This document shows, one piece after another, positions 41,646 through 50,640 of a DNA stretch of 64,000 nucleotides. Numbering within the stretch: the stretch's first letter is position 1; each line of letters opens with the position of its first letter. The position numbers and the translations under genes are program-made. This stretch comes from Kitasatospora kifunensis (lineage in GTDB: Bacteria; Actinomycetota; Actinomycetes; Streptomycetales; Streptomycetaceae): NCBI RefSeq assembly GCF_014203855.1, contig NZ_JACHJV010000001.1:558001-622000 (forward strand). The letters run 5' to 3'. The notes beneath the pieces are model-generated. The model searched no databases. It worked only from the letters and a program-made list of their open reading frames with translations, and was not told the origin of the DNA.

Positions 41646-44600
41646 ATGGTCGGCATGACGCCCTATGCGCTGACGGGCCTCGGTGCCCAGCGGTTCGAGG
41701 AACTATCCCAGGCCCTTGCCCTGAAGACTCTCGGGGCGTCCGTGGAGGTCTTCGGCGACGGGCCTGACGGCGGACGAGAAGCCACCTTCCAGGGCCTGAC
41801 GCACTTCCCGAACCCCGACACACCGTGGACTGGCTATGGCGTTCTGCAGGCCAAGTTTCGTAGCCGCCCAGAAGGTCCGGGCAAGGACGCCGATTGGCTG
41901 ATCGGCCATATCAAGGCGGAGCTGGATGCGTGGGGCAATCCCGCTTCTCATCGGGTCCGCAAGGGCCGCCTCCCGGACTATCTCCTGATCACCACAAACG
42001 TCGTCCTGTCTGCTGTTGCGGGCAACGGGGGTATCGACCGTGTCCATGAGGCGGTGCGTGAGCGCGTGCGTCAGCTGAACCTCCCGCTCAAGGCATGGGA
42101 GGTCTGGCACTACGACAAGATCTGCCGGCTCCTCGACAACAACGAGGATGTGCGTCACGCCAATGCCGACGCGATTCTGCCCGGCGACGTCTTGGCCCGT
42201 CTTCATGCGCTGCTTGAGGAGTTGGACGCATCACGAACGCTCTCCCATTCCGCCAGTTACGGACTGCCACGAGAGCTGAGACGGCTGATCGGACGCGAGG
42301 AAGAGGTCGGCGAGGCACTGGCGGTTCTCCAAGCTCCGAACCCTGATGACAGGCGCCCGGTCCTGATCACCGGCGGGCCGGGTATGGGGAAGAGTTCCTT
42401 GGCCCTGAGGCTGGCACGCCTGGTCGAGGACCAGTACCCCGACGGGCAGTACCATCTCGATCTGGCCCTTGCCACCAGCGAGGGGGCCGAGGTCGACCTT
42501 GTGTCGATGCTCCTCCAGGTTCTCCGACCTGCTGGCGATCGCCTCCCGGAGGGGAGCAGCCAGCGGTGTGCACTCCTACGCGCGCTGCTGGCCGACCGCA
42601 GGGTCCTCCTGCTGGTGGACGACATCGTCTCGGAGGAGGCCTTGCTGGAGGTGTTGCAGATGGACGGCCCGTTCGCACTAGTGTGCACGAGCAGGAACAG
42701 GCTGAGTGGTCTCGCCGGACTACTGCACTGTGTCGAAGTCGGCCCCTTGCCCACGGAACACGGGGAGGCCCTCGTGAAGGCCGTAGCCGGGCCTGCGCGG
42801 CTGGCCAGCACGCAGACGTCCGAGCTCGTCCATGCCTGTGGCGGGCATCCCCTCGCACTGCAGATCGCGGCCGCCCATCTGGCACGGCGCCCAAAGGCCG
42901 ACGCAGATCGGTTCATCAAGGACATTTCGAACCCTGACCACGGCCTGAGAGCCTTGCGGGCCGGCCAGAGCGCCATCGAACCCGTCATCGAGCGAAGCTT
43001 CGCTGCTCTAGGACCGGAGCAGGCGCACCTCCTCACAGTGCTCGGGGTTCTGCCACACATGTCGATCACCGTCGACGTCGCTGCCACAGCACGTGCCACG
43101 GCGAAGGATCTCGCCGATGTCCGCCTCGACGTGGTGGCAGAACTACTCGACGAGCTTTTCGAGCTGAGCCTTATCGAGCAGATCGACGAAGACCGTTACG
43201 TCTTTCACGAAATCTTGCACAGGTTCGCCCGTCTTAAGTCGGCATCGACCACGCAGGAGTGCCGAGAAACCGCTATCCGGCATGCTTGTCTCATGACGGC
43301 CGCCCGAGCAGAGTCGGCCACAGAATCGATCGGTTTCACCGATGAGGACGCCACCGTCCCAGCACCGAGCAACCTGAAGGCCCTGCAAAGGCTGAACGCG
43401 GACAGACCAGGTGCGGTTGCTCTTGTCGAACTGGCTCGGAAGCACCAGATCTGGGGACCGCTTGTCACACTCGTGGCCGACTACACGGCTGCTCTGTGGC
43501 ACGGCAGTCACTGGAGCGAAATCCAGCGTGTGTACCAGTGCGTCCTGGAAGCCGGCACCCAGTCCGACAACCCCGAATGGGCAGTAAGTGCTCTACACAA
43601 CCTCGCCCTGACAGCCGCTCACCTCGGCGACAGCCAGCGCGCCGCCGACCTGTACCACCAGGCAGCCCAAACCGCCCACGATGCCAACGAGCCGCACCTG
43701 ATGCACCTTGCGGAGCTGGCAATGGGTTCCCTACTCGTCAATCTCGGACGCGCCCGCGATGCCATCCCTTATCTGCGCCACGGGCTGCCGTATTGGCGCC
43801 TCACCAACTCTCAGGATGTATTGGCCCAGGCCCTTGGCAACCTGGGCCAGGCGTACCTCGCGATCGGTCAGGTACGCCGGGCCGAGCGTTACCTACGCAA
43901 CAGCCGCACACTCCTGAAAGCGGGCACCGCTGCGGATCTGTGGAACCGCAGCTCCCTCAGCGCCCTGCTCCGCGCCGGCGGTCGCATGACCGAGGCTGCG
44001 CAGCAAGCAGTTCAGGACATCGAACGGGCTCGTGCGGTGGGAAGCCGGACATGGGAAGCCATGGCCCTGATGGCACTCGCTGAAACGCCTCCCCAGGATC
44101 GGCCGACTTCTGCTCCCGTAGACCCGCTTGAGGCCGCGCTGGCCATCTACCGGGACACTGGAGACATCCAAGGCCAGGTGCGGGCGCTGCATCGTCTGGG
44201 CCGTCAGGCCGCAGAGCGCGCGGAGATCGACACTGCGGCGGAATACCTCAGCCAATGCGCAGATCTGGCAACAGATATCGGTGATTACGACCACGCCGCC
44301 CAGTCAGTGGCCTACCTGGCGTCCTTCCGTGCACGCGTCGGTGATCTTGAGGATGCGGACGCCTTCTTCCACCAGGCCCAGGACATGGCACGCCTCACCA
44401 GCAACCCAGTTTCCATGGCACAGGTGCTGCAGAAGAATGCCGAGTTCGTATGGCGCACTGGACGGATCGGCCAAGCCGTCACTCTGCTCACCGAGGCGGC
44501 CGGCCTGCTGGAAGGCACAGAGCACAAGCAGGCGAGGTCGCAGGTCACGGCCGCTCTAGGCGAGGCTCTGGTGATTTCAGGGCAGTGGCAGGAAGGCGCC

Positions 44601-46256
44601 CGCATGCTGAAACAGGTCGTCTCTGATACCTCCGACGACGCCCTGCCACACACCAAGGCCCAAGCAAGCCGGGCGCTTGCCATCCTCTACTCCCGCCGTG
44701 GCCTCCACGCGGAAGCCAAGACCGTGATCACCAAGGCCCTCGATACGTGCGAACGCGCCGGTGATGCTGGAGGAACCCTGGACGCCAGAATGGCACTTGC
44801 GAACGTGTACGCCCGAAACCATGAGTGGCCGGAAGCGCTGACCGAGTACCAGGAGGCCGAGGAACTCGCCAAAGCGCAGAAGGATCTTCACATGCTGCTC
44901 GTGGCGAAGACGCAGGCCGCCCTGTGCCTTCTGCAGGGGGAGGAACCGGATCAGGCCGTCGCCGATCTCGACCATCTGCTGCCCTTGGCGCAGCAACTGG
45001 GACTGCACTCCCTGGAGGCATCCGTCCACGTCAACATCGGTGTTCACCATGCCGGTTCGGGCGATAGCACCTCTGCTCTCGAACGGTTCAGCCAGGCCCG
45101 GAGCTTGATCGATGATCTCGGCGACGACACGTTGCTGGCACCCTGCTTGATGAATCTGGCTCGGTGCTACAAAGCTCTCGGCGAGGTCGACACCGCCCGG
45201 CGTCACGCACGCGAAGCATTCGGAATCCACCAGCGCATCGGTGGCTGGGCAGAGGCTGGAGAGGCGCTCCTCGAACTCGCCCGTCTTCACGCTCATGGCG
45301 ACCCGGACGCTACCGAGCCTACGATCGACGATCTGCTCGGCACGCAGAAGCTGCAAGACCGCAGGGTTCTGGAATCCATTCGGACCCGCTTGCAACCTGC
45401 TGACCTGCACCTTCCCTCCCCCAAGGACGATGATCCGCGGCAACAGGCGACTGCCCTGGACGGGAGGCGCATCAGTATCGCGGCGTCGGTCCAGCGCGAA
45501 CTGGCTGGCCAGGACAGCACACTGTTGCTTGCCCGGCTCGCCAATTCCCGACAGACCTGCGACGCGTGCGGGCTACTGATCGACGAGACCGGCGACGCTG
45601 AACTTCTGCTGCTGCAGCACCCGGAGATCGACCACGTGGTAGTGCGGCTGGCCCACCCCCATTGTGTTGCCTCCCAGGTACTGCAGCTCAATGGGAGGCC
45701 CCCGAAAGCGCCCAAGGAAATCGCCGAAGTCGAGTGCATCATGTTCGGAGGCGAGAGGGCAGGCATCATTGTCGATTGCTACGGCGGCTTTGGCTCAGTA
45801 GACGGGGGACCTGTCCAGGACTTGGTTCTGGACAGCCTCATCACCGCGGGGTTCACTGATCTCCGTAGTCTTCTCAACGAGTTGGAAGACGGTGACGTGC
45901 TGGACTTCAGAACCATCCCTCCAGTTCACAACAGCGACGTGCAGGCCCGCCTTGAGGACAACAGGCTCTCCGTCTCCGGTCTAGTGGGGGATTTGCTGAG
46001 CAGCGCGCCACTGAACTTCTTCCCCCACTGGTACCGGGCCGCCCGTGAGGGAACACTGATCATCGTGGTCGGACGGAACCTCCAAGGGATGGCCGCAGAT
46101 GACATGTCGTACCTGTTGCAAGCGATCGACTCCGGTCAAGCTGTCGGCGCCACAGTGCCGCTGACCGTGGCTCGCCCACGGAGAAATGCGCCCTGCCCGT
46201 GCATGATGCGCACTGGGCGCAAGTTCAAGCATTGCTGTGGCAGCAGTGGCGCTTGA
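41646..46256 (+). CDS. Bacterial NLR-like (STAND) protein: nuclease - NB-ARC - TPR - Cys-rich tail
   Basis: A 1536-residue multidomain protein. Residues about 8-180 look like a PD-(D/E)XK nuclease/Mrr-like module: GDGPDGGREATFQG (about 37-50), then GYGVLQAKFR (about 64-73) supplying the D..E.K triad. Residues about 215-500 form an NB-ARC ATPase with a REEEVGEALAVL lead-in, Walker A GGPGMGKSS (about 243-251), Walker B RRVLLLVDD and GGHPLALQIAA. Residues about 640-1280 are many TPR-like helical pairs (sensor). The tail has a CDACG ... HPHC cluster and ends with a SEC-C-like zinc motif (NAPCPC ... KHCC). Nuclease-STAND-TPR proteins commonly sense phage proteins and degrade DNA. Its base composition is visibly less G/C-rich than its neighbours, suggesting transfer. 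Confidence 0.88.
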   Translation: MVGMTPYALTGLGAQRFEELSQALALKTLGASVEVFGDGPDGGREATFQGLTHFPNPDTPWTGYGVLQAKFRSRPEGPGKDADWLIGHIKAELDAWGNPASHRVRKGRLPDYLLITTNVVLSAVAGNGGIDRVHEAVRERVRQLNLPLKAWEVWHYDKICRLLDNNEDVRHANADAILPGDVLARLHALLEELDASRTLSHSASYGLPRELRRLIGREEEVGEALAVLQAPNPDDRRPVLITGGPGMGKSSLALRLARLVEDQYPDGQYHLDLALATSEGAEVDLVSMLLQVLRPAGDRLPEGSSQRCALLRALLADRRVLLLVDDIVSEEALLEVLQMDGPFALVCTSRNRLSGLAGLLHCVEVGPLPTEHGEALVKAVAGPARLASTQTSELVHACGGHPLALQIAAAHLARRPKADADRFIKDISNPDHGLRALRAGQSAIEPVIERSFAALGPEQAHLLTVLGVLPHMSITVDVAATARATAKDLADVRLDVVAELLDELFELSLIEQIDEDRYVFHEILHRFARLKSASTTQECRETAIRHACLMTAARAESATESIGFTDEDATVPAPSNLKALQRLNADRPGAVALVELARKHQIWGPLVTLVADYTAALWHGSHWSEIQRVYQCVLEAGTQSDNPEWAVSALHNLALTAAHLGDSQRAADLYHQAAQTAHDANEPHLMHLAELAMGSLLVNLGRARDAIPYLRHGLPYWRLTNSQDVLAQALGNLGQAYLAIGQVRRAERYLRNSRTLLKAGTAADLWNRSSLSALLRAGGRMTEAAQQAVQDIERARAVGSRTWEAMALMALAETPPQDRPTSAPVDPLEAALAIYRDTGDIQGQVRALHRLGRQAAERAEIDTAAEYLSQCADLATDIGDYDHAAQSVAYLASFRARVGDLEDADAFFHQAQDMARLTSNPVSMAQVLQKNAEFVWRTGRIGQAVTLLTEAAGLLEGTEHKQARSQVTAALGEALVISGQWQEGARMLKQVVSDTSDDALPHTKAQASRALAILYSRRGLHAEAKTVITKALDTCERAGDAGGTLDARMALANVYARNHEWPEALTEYQEAEELAKAQKDLHMLLVAKTQAALCLLQGEEPDQAVADLDHLLPLAQQLGLHSLEASVHVNIGVHHAGSGDSTSALERFSQARSLIDDLGDDTLLAPCLMNLARCYKALGEVDTARRHAREAFGIHQRIGGWAEAGEALLELARLHAHGDPDATEPTIDDLLGTQKLQDRRVLESIRTRLQPADLHLPSPKDDDPRQQATALDGRRISIAASVQRELAGQDSTLLLARLANSRQTCDACGLLIDETGDAELLLLQHPEIDHVVVRLAHPHCVASQVLQLNGRPPKAPKEIAEVECIMFGGERAGIIVDCYGGFGSVDGGPVQDLVLDSLITAGFTDLRSLLNELEDGDVLDFRTIPPVHNSDVQARLEDNRLSVSGLVGDLLSSAPLNFFPHWYRAAREGTLIIVVGRNLQGMAADDMSYLLQAIDSGQAVGATVPLTVARPRRNAPCPCMMRTGRKFKHCCGSSGA

Positions 46257-46509
46257 AGGCAGATCCGCTCTATGCCGGACAGCCACTCGGTGACGTTCTC
46301 CTTGACGGTTGACGTTCAGGCCGACGTTCACTGCAACCCCTGCTCAGCCCCAACGACGGGCGGCGGCTCGGGCATTCCACCTGCGACGGCGCCGATGCAC
46401 GCCCCGTGCACACGCACCACGCCGGATACTCCTCGCACGCTCTTTCCGCTCGGATCCGGGTCTGATTCCCTGACCGGGAAGGCACTCGAGTTCGACCACG
46501 AGGTGGAGT

Positions 46510-47244
46510 ATGGAGCGCGCGACCCAGGGGACAGCACGGCGCGGCACGGATGACATCGGCGAGCGGCGGCCCGCCCGCTTCCTCGGCAGCCTGTCGGGGC
46601 CGGTCCGGGAGGAACTGCTGAGTATCGGTTCGCCGTGGCAGTATCCGCCCGGGAAGAAGATCCTGGAGGAAGGTGAATCGGGCGATTACCTGGTGCTCCT
46701 GAAGACCGGCCAGGTGAAGGTCACTCGAAGGCTCGGCAACGGGCATGAAGCCCTGATCGCCATTCGGGTCGGTGGAGACGTGGTCGGGGAGATGGCCGTG
46801 ATGGACGACGTGCCCAGGTCGGCCACGGTGACGGCGTGCGACGACATCGACGCATGCGTCGTCCAAGGCCAAGCGATGCGGAACTTCCTCGACAAGTGCC
46901 CCGAGGCCGCCATCCAGGTCGTGCGGCTTAGCAACCGCCGCCTGCGCACCGCGAATTCCTGGCGCATCGCGTTCGGTGAGTTCCCGGTACGAGTGCGGCT
47001 GGCCCGGGTGCTCGCCGAACTGGCCGAGGACTACGGCAAGCCCGTCCTTTCGTACACCGTGATCGGCCTCGACCTCACGCACACCGAACTCGCCGCGCTC
47101 ATCGGAGCGCGGCGGGAGACGGTGCAGAAGACGCTGGCGAGTTTCCGCGCCGAGAAGATCATCACGACCGGCAGCCGCCGGATGGAGGTGATCAAGCTGG
47201 ACCGCCTCCGGGCGATCGGACTCCTGCCGACGATCGGCCGCTGA
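46510..47244 (+). CDS. Crp/Fnr family transcriptional regulator
   Basis: A 244-residue regulator. A cyclic-nucleotide-binding beta-roll (about 25-140) has YPPGKKILEEGESGDYLVLLKTGQVKV and the phosphate-cassette region GDVVGEMAVMDDVPRSATVTA. A C-terminal winged helix (about 175-235) has LTHTELAALIGARRETVQKTLASF. In GEMAVMDDVPRSA the cassette keeps the Glu and an Arg-Ser close to the CRP pattern, so cNMP binding is possible. GAGGTGGAG precedes the ATG at 46510. It lies 106 bp upstream of a cyclase-homology operon, a repeated pairing in actinobacteria, which suggests that it controls or reads out that system. Confidence 0.92.
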   Translation: MERATQGTARRGTDDIGERRPARFLGSLSGPVREELLSIGSPWQYPPGKKILEEGESGDYLVLLKTGQVKVTRRLGNGHEALIAIRVGGDVVGEMAVMDDVPRSATVTACDDIDACVVQGQAMRNFLDKCPEAAIQVVRLSNRRLRTANSWRIAFGEFPVRVRLARVLAELAEDYGKPVLSYTVIGLDLTHTELAALIGARRETVQKTLASFRAEKIITTGSRRMEVIKLDRLRAIGLLPTIGR

Positions 47245-47350
47245 CAGGACCGAGGAACCCGCATTTTTACGGCTTGCTCAGAGATTCCGGCCCACCGGTC
47301 GCACAGTTGGTGTCCAGCGCAGCCAACTGCCCACTCTCATCGAGCAGGTG

Positions 47351-48156
47351 ATGGTTCACATGACGTCGTATCCGTCCGTCCGGCCCTGGGACAAGCCCCG
47401 GCCGGACGTCACCCGCCGCCTCTGCCTGGCGGCGGACATCGAGCAGTACAGCCGCTTCGACACCCCGGACCAGCGGACGGCACAGGCCCAACTCGCCCGG
47501 GTGCTGCGGGCGGCAGCCGAACGCAGCGGGCTGGACCACGGCAAGTGGTCCACCCAGCCGCAGGGCGACCTGGAGTTCGCGGTGCTCCCGCCCGACACTC
47601 CCGAGCAGCTGGTGCTGGGCGAGTACGTCACACACCTGGCGGCCGAGCTCGGCGGCTACAACGCCGCCCGCCGGCCTGCCGGGCGGATACGGCTTCGGCT
47701 GGCCATCGACACCGGCGTGGCCGCCACCGCCGCCCTGGGCTTCTCCGGCCCCGCCCCGATCGCGGTGGCCCGCTACTGAACGCACCCGAGGTGAAGCAGG
47801 CCCTGGCGGCCGCCGGGTCAGCGAGCCTGGTCGTGGTGGTCTCCGACCGGCTCTACCAGGACGTGGTGCGCTCGCGGTTCCACGGACTCGACCCGGAGCA
47901 GTACCGCCGCATCCACGTGCAGCAGAAGGGGTTCGCCGGGTACGGCTGGGTCCGGTTGCCCGGTGAGGACCCGCAGGACGCGAGGGAACCCTGGCCGGGT
48001 GTGCCGAAAGACGACGGGCCGCGGCCCTCGGCGCGAGCGGCGGAGCGGCAGCAGCCGAGCTTCGTGCAGCACGGCGTCCACGGCACCGCCATCCAGGCGA
48101 GCGAGATCCACGGGCCCATCATCCACGGGGAGATGCCCGGCGGGGCAAGCCTATGA
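47351..48156 (+). pseudogene. Nucleotidyl-cyclase-homology-domain protein, frameshifted
   Basis: Two pieces of one protein lie in different frames. The first (47351-47779) reads RRLCLAADIEQYSRF ... TQPQGDLEFAVLPP ... FSGPAPIAVARY-stop. The second continues from about 47778 as LNAPEVKQALAAAGSASLVVVVSDRLYQDVV ... VQQKGFAGYGWVRL to the stop at 48156. The expected join is ARLLNAPEVKQAL, so one base is missing near 47773-47779. The class III cyclase-like fold keeps both potential metal Asp residues (AADIEQY and GDLEF). It is the head of a five-gene overlapped operon. Whether the break is a true mutation, a sequencing error or a programmed shift cannot be told from one sequence. The exact start is uncertain (47348, 47351 or 47360). 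Confidence 0.75.
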
Positions 48157-48449
48157 GCGACGACCCGCCCGCCGGAGGCTGCACCTCCTGCGGGAACGCG
48201 GCGGGCGGCAACCGCCAGCAGGGCACCCGGGGCCTCTCCGTCCAGGGCCGGACCGGCGACGTGCACTACTACGCCGCCGCCTGCGACCACCATTCCGCCG
48301 CGAGCGTGCGGCGGCGCACTGCCGGCTTCTCGCCGGTCCCCTACGAGACGCTGCGCGAGGAGTTGCACCGGATCGTCCGGGCCTGCTCGCGCATCGTGGA
48401 CGACCTGCGTGACGACACCGACGATTCGGGAGGTTCACCATGGGACTGA
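48153..48449 (+). CDS. Uncharacterised 98-residue protein
   Basis: Not recognised. The sequence opens with a Cys pair (GGCTSCGNAAGGN), has a middle GDVHYYAAACDHHSA and a C-terminal amphipathic helix (YETLREELHRIVRACSRIVDDL). The Cys/His content would allow metal binding. Its ATG overlaps the preceding stop as ATGA and its end overlaps the next start by 10 bp, so it belongs to the cyclase-homology operon. Confidence 0.75.
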   Translation: MSDDPPAGGCTSCGNAAGGNRQQGTRGLSVQGRTGDVHYYAAACDHHSAASVRRRTAGFSPVPYETLREELHRIVRACSRIVDDLRDDTDDSGGSPWD

Positions 48450-49186
48450 TCCCCTACAACCGGGTGTTCGACGTGCTGGAGCACCGGTTCCGGCGCGCCG
48501 ACCTGCCCTTCCCGGTCACCACGGCCGACGGCCCAGCCCGGCTCTCCGCCCTGGCGGCGAGGCGTGCGCTGTACGGCAGGTCAGCGGACCCGCGGCTTCG
48601 CGACGAAATCTGGCGCGAGGCGGTCGGCGCGGCGCAGCGCGACACCGACGCGGCCGGACCGGATCAGCTGCTGGCGCTCTGGCTGGCCCTGCCCGCGATG
48701 CGGCGCACCCTCTACCGGATCGCGATCCGATGGCCGATCGACCGGCGGGAACTCGAATCCGAGGCGCTGCTCGCCCTGTTGGCGGCGCTCGCGGACGTGG
48801 TCCCGCAGGCCCAGGAGGCTGGCCGCGCACTGCTGTGCCCTGCCATCAACCGGGTCTGGGCGTTCGCCCGGGCCAGCATCCGGGAGCGGCCGGTGGCGGA
48901 TGTCGCGGCACTGGCCGCCGCCCACCTTGCCGTGGAGGCACCCGCGGAGTCGCCGGTCAGCAGTTGGCAGGATGGCTGGGAGCTGCGTGTGTCGCCGCCT
49001 GCCCGGCCTGACGGTCTGTCAGCGACGGTGCGGTTCAGCGTCGCACCGGAGCGGCTGGAGAGCTTCCGACTGGGCGAGCTGGCAGGCCACTTGGGGCTCG
49101 GAGAGATCGTGTACCGGGCGCGGCGCCCGAGTGAGGGCAGCCGGATCGGCACCCTGTCGCTGCATCCGACTGGAGGGCGGCGATGA
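48440..49186 (+). CDS. Uncharacterised 248-residue helical protein
   Basis: Not recognised as a named family. It is largely helical. The central segment LLALWLALPAMRRTLYRIAIRWPIDRRELESEALLALL recalls region-2-like helices of small sigma factors, but there is no clear region 4, so I do not call it a sigma factor. GGGAGG lies 7 bases before the ATG. It overlaps both neighbours and is therefore co-translated with them. Confidence 0.78.
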   Translation: MGLIPYNRVFDVLEHRFRRADLPFPVTTADGPARLSALAARRALYGRSADPRLRDEIWREAVGAAQRDTDAAGPDQLLALWLALPAMRRTLYRIAIRWPIDRRELESEALLALLAALADVVPQAQEAGRALLCPAINRVWAFARASIRERPVADVAALAAAHLAVEAPAESPVSSWQDGWELRVSPPARPDGLSATVRFSVAPERLESFRLGELAGHLGLGEIVYRARRPSEGSRIGTLSLHPTGGRR

Positions 49187-49491
49187 CCCCGCGCTCCGGC
49201 ACCTGGCTGTCGTTCGGCGAGGCCTTCGACCTGCCGCTGGCGGTCGACCTACGCACCGCCGCCCGCGCGTTCGGGCTCTGCCCCGCCACCGCCTACAAGC
49301 TCATCCACCAGGGCGTTTTCCCCTGCCTGGTCCTGCGCCTCGGGTGGCAGTACCGGATCCCCACCGCCGACCTGCTTCGGGCGCTCGGGATCGAGGAGCG
49401 CCCCGTCTACCCGGCTGATCTGCGAGCCGGCGCCGACTTCGCGGAACAGCGCGATCGTGCAACGGAGTTCGAAACGGAGGACTACGCATGA
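49183..49491 (+). CDS. Excisionase/MerR-like small DNA-binding protein
   Basis: A 102-residue protein with a winged helix-turn-helix of the excisionase (HTH_17) kind: LRTAARAFGLCPATAYKLIHQGVFPCLVLRLGWQYRIPTADLLRALG. Such proteins bind short DNA sites and can be recombination directionality factors or plain regulators. Linked by ATGA overlaps to genes on both sides. There is no integrase nearby, so a regulatory role in this operon is more likely. Confidence 0.82.
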   Translation: MTPRSGTWLSFGEAFDLPLAVDLRTAARAFGLCPATAYKLIHQGVFPCLVLRLGWQYRIPTADLLRALGIEERPVYPADLRAGADFAEQRDRATEFETEDYA

Positions 49492-50600
49492 GCATCGTGG
49501 CCGTCGCCGGTCCGGAGCCCGAGGAGGCGCCGATGACGACCTGCTTCGTCATCGCACCCATCGGCAACGAGCACGCCCCGGACGGAAGTCCGGAGCTCCT
49601 GGCGTTCGAGGAGAACCTGGAGATCTACGAGAAGGTGATCCTGCCCGCCTGTGCAAGGCACGGCATCGTCCCGGTCCGGGCCGACGGGATCGCCGACTCG
49701 GGTGAGATCACCGAGCAGATCTGCCGCCACGTGCTGCAGGACGACATCGTGATCGCCGACCTCACCGGGGGCAACGCCAATGTCACTTATGAGATCGGGA
49801 TCCGGCACCTGACCGGCAAGCCCATCATCCACATCGGCGAGCACGGGCAGCTGCCGTTCGACCTCTCGTTGGTCCGGACGATCATGTTCAAGCGCAGCCG
49901 GAACGGGCTGGTCAAGGCACGGCGGGACCTGGAGAGCGCGCTGGAGGGCGCCCTGCACAACGGGTTCGAGCCGCTGACCCCGGCCCGGATCCTGTTCGGG
50001 CTACCGGCGGCGGTGCCGCTGCCGGCTGCGGAGGCGGAGCCGGACGACCCGGAGGCCCCCGGGCTGATCGATCGGTTCGCTCGAGTGGAGGAGCAGATGG
50101 TGGCGATGGTCGAGACCACGGAGGCGATCGCCGGGTTCATGACGGCGATCACCGAATCCGCCCTGCAGATCGGTCCCGTGATGGAGCGTGCCTCCCAGCC
50201 CGGGGTGCCGATGAGCGCGTGGCTGCCGGCGATGACCGAGCTGGGGAAGGCGATGGCCGAGCCGGCCACCGGTCTCCGGGAGGCGTGCACCCGTTTCGCC
50301 GGGCAGATGGTGGAGATGGACGCGGCAGCCCAGACGGCGTTCGACGTCATCGCGGCGATGCCGCCTGAGCAGCGCACCGGTTCGCCGACCGGGTTCCTGG
50401 AGCAGATGGTCAGCATCGCCGAGTCGACACACGAGGTCGTCGGCGTGCTCGGCGAGGTCGAGGTCGGCATGCGGTGGCTTGCGAAGATGAGCCGGGAGCT
50501 GCGGGCACCAGGCCGGGACATCTCGGCCGCAGTCAAGCAGGTCAGCGGCGCGATGGCCCGGATCGCGGACTGGGAGCGCCAAGCCCGCGCGCTTATCTGA
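49488..50600 (+). CDS. TIR/nucleoside 2-deoxyribosyltransferase-like protein with helical tail
   Basis: A 370-residue protein. Residues about 15-150 are a Rossmann-like domain of the nucleoside 2-deoxyribosyltransferase/TIR-like group: CFVIAPIGNEH, EIYEKVILPACARHGIVPVRAD, then the active-site-like IADLTGGNANVTYEIGIRHLTGKPIIHI with the probable catalytic Glu in YEIG. Residues about 190-370 are helical with no recognised fold. Relatives cleave N-glycosidic bonds of nucleosides or NAD and occur as effectors in nucleotide-signalling systems. The ATG at 49488 overlaps the previous stop and has GGAGG 7 bases upstream. A second ATG at 49533 also has a perfect GAGGAGG and starts at the conserved MTTCFVIAPIG, so two products are possible. 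Confidence 0.82.
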   Translation: MSIVAVAGPEPEEAPMTTCFVIAPIGNEHAPDGSPELLAFEENLEIYEKVILPACARHGIVPVRADGIADSGEITEQICRHVLQDDIVIADLTGGNANVTYEIGIRHLTGKPIIHIGEHGQLPFDLSLVRTIMFKRSRNGLVKARRDLESALEGALHNGFEPLTPARILFGLPAAVPLPAAEAEPDDPEAPGLIDRFARVEEQMVAMVETTEAIAGFMTAITESALQIGPVMERASQPGVPMSAWLPAMTELGKAMAEPATGLREACTRFAGQMVEMDAAAQTAFDVIAAMPPEQRTGSPTGFLEQMVSIAESTHEVVGVLGEVEVGMRWLAKMSRELRAPGRDISAAVKQVSGAMARIADWERQARALI

Positions 50601-50610
50601 CTGTGCGGCG

Positions 50611-50640
50611 GGTGGCCCCGCGACGGCTGCCGGGGCCACC
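50611..50640 (+). terminator. Terminator of the cyclase-homology operon
   Basis: A 9-bp perfect stem GGTGGCCCC / GGGGCCACC (50611-50619, 50632-50640) with a 12-nt loop begins 11 bases after the last stop codon of the operon. Confidence 0.7.

Noticed and set aside
48440..49186. ECF-type sigma factor
   Set aside because: Only a vague likeness to region 2 helices; no region 4 helix-turn-helix or DNA-binding signature.
49183..49491. Excisionase of an integrated element
   Set aside because: The HTH is of that type, but there is no integrase, replication initiator or attachment repeat nearby.
46510..50600. A firm call as Pycsar or CBASS
   Set aside because: The cyclase-like gene is frameshifted, the family may be degenerate, and the gene set does not match either described system; kept only as a hypothesis.
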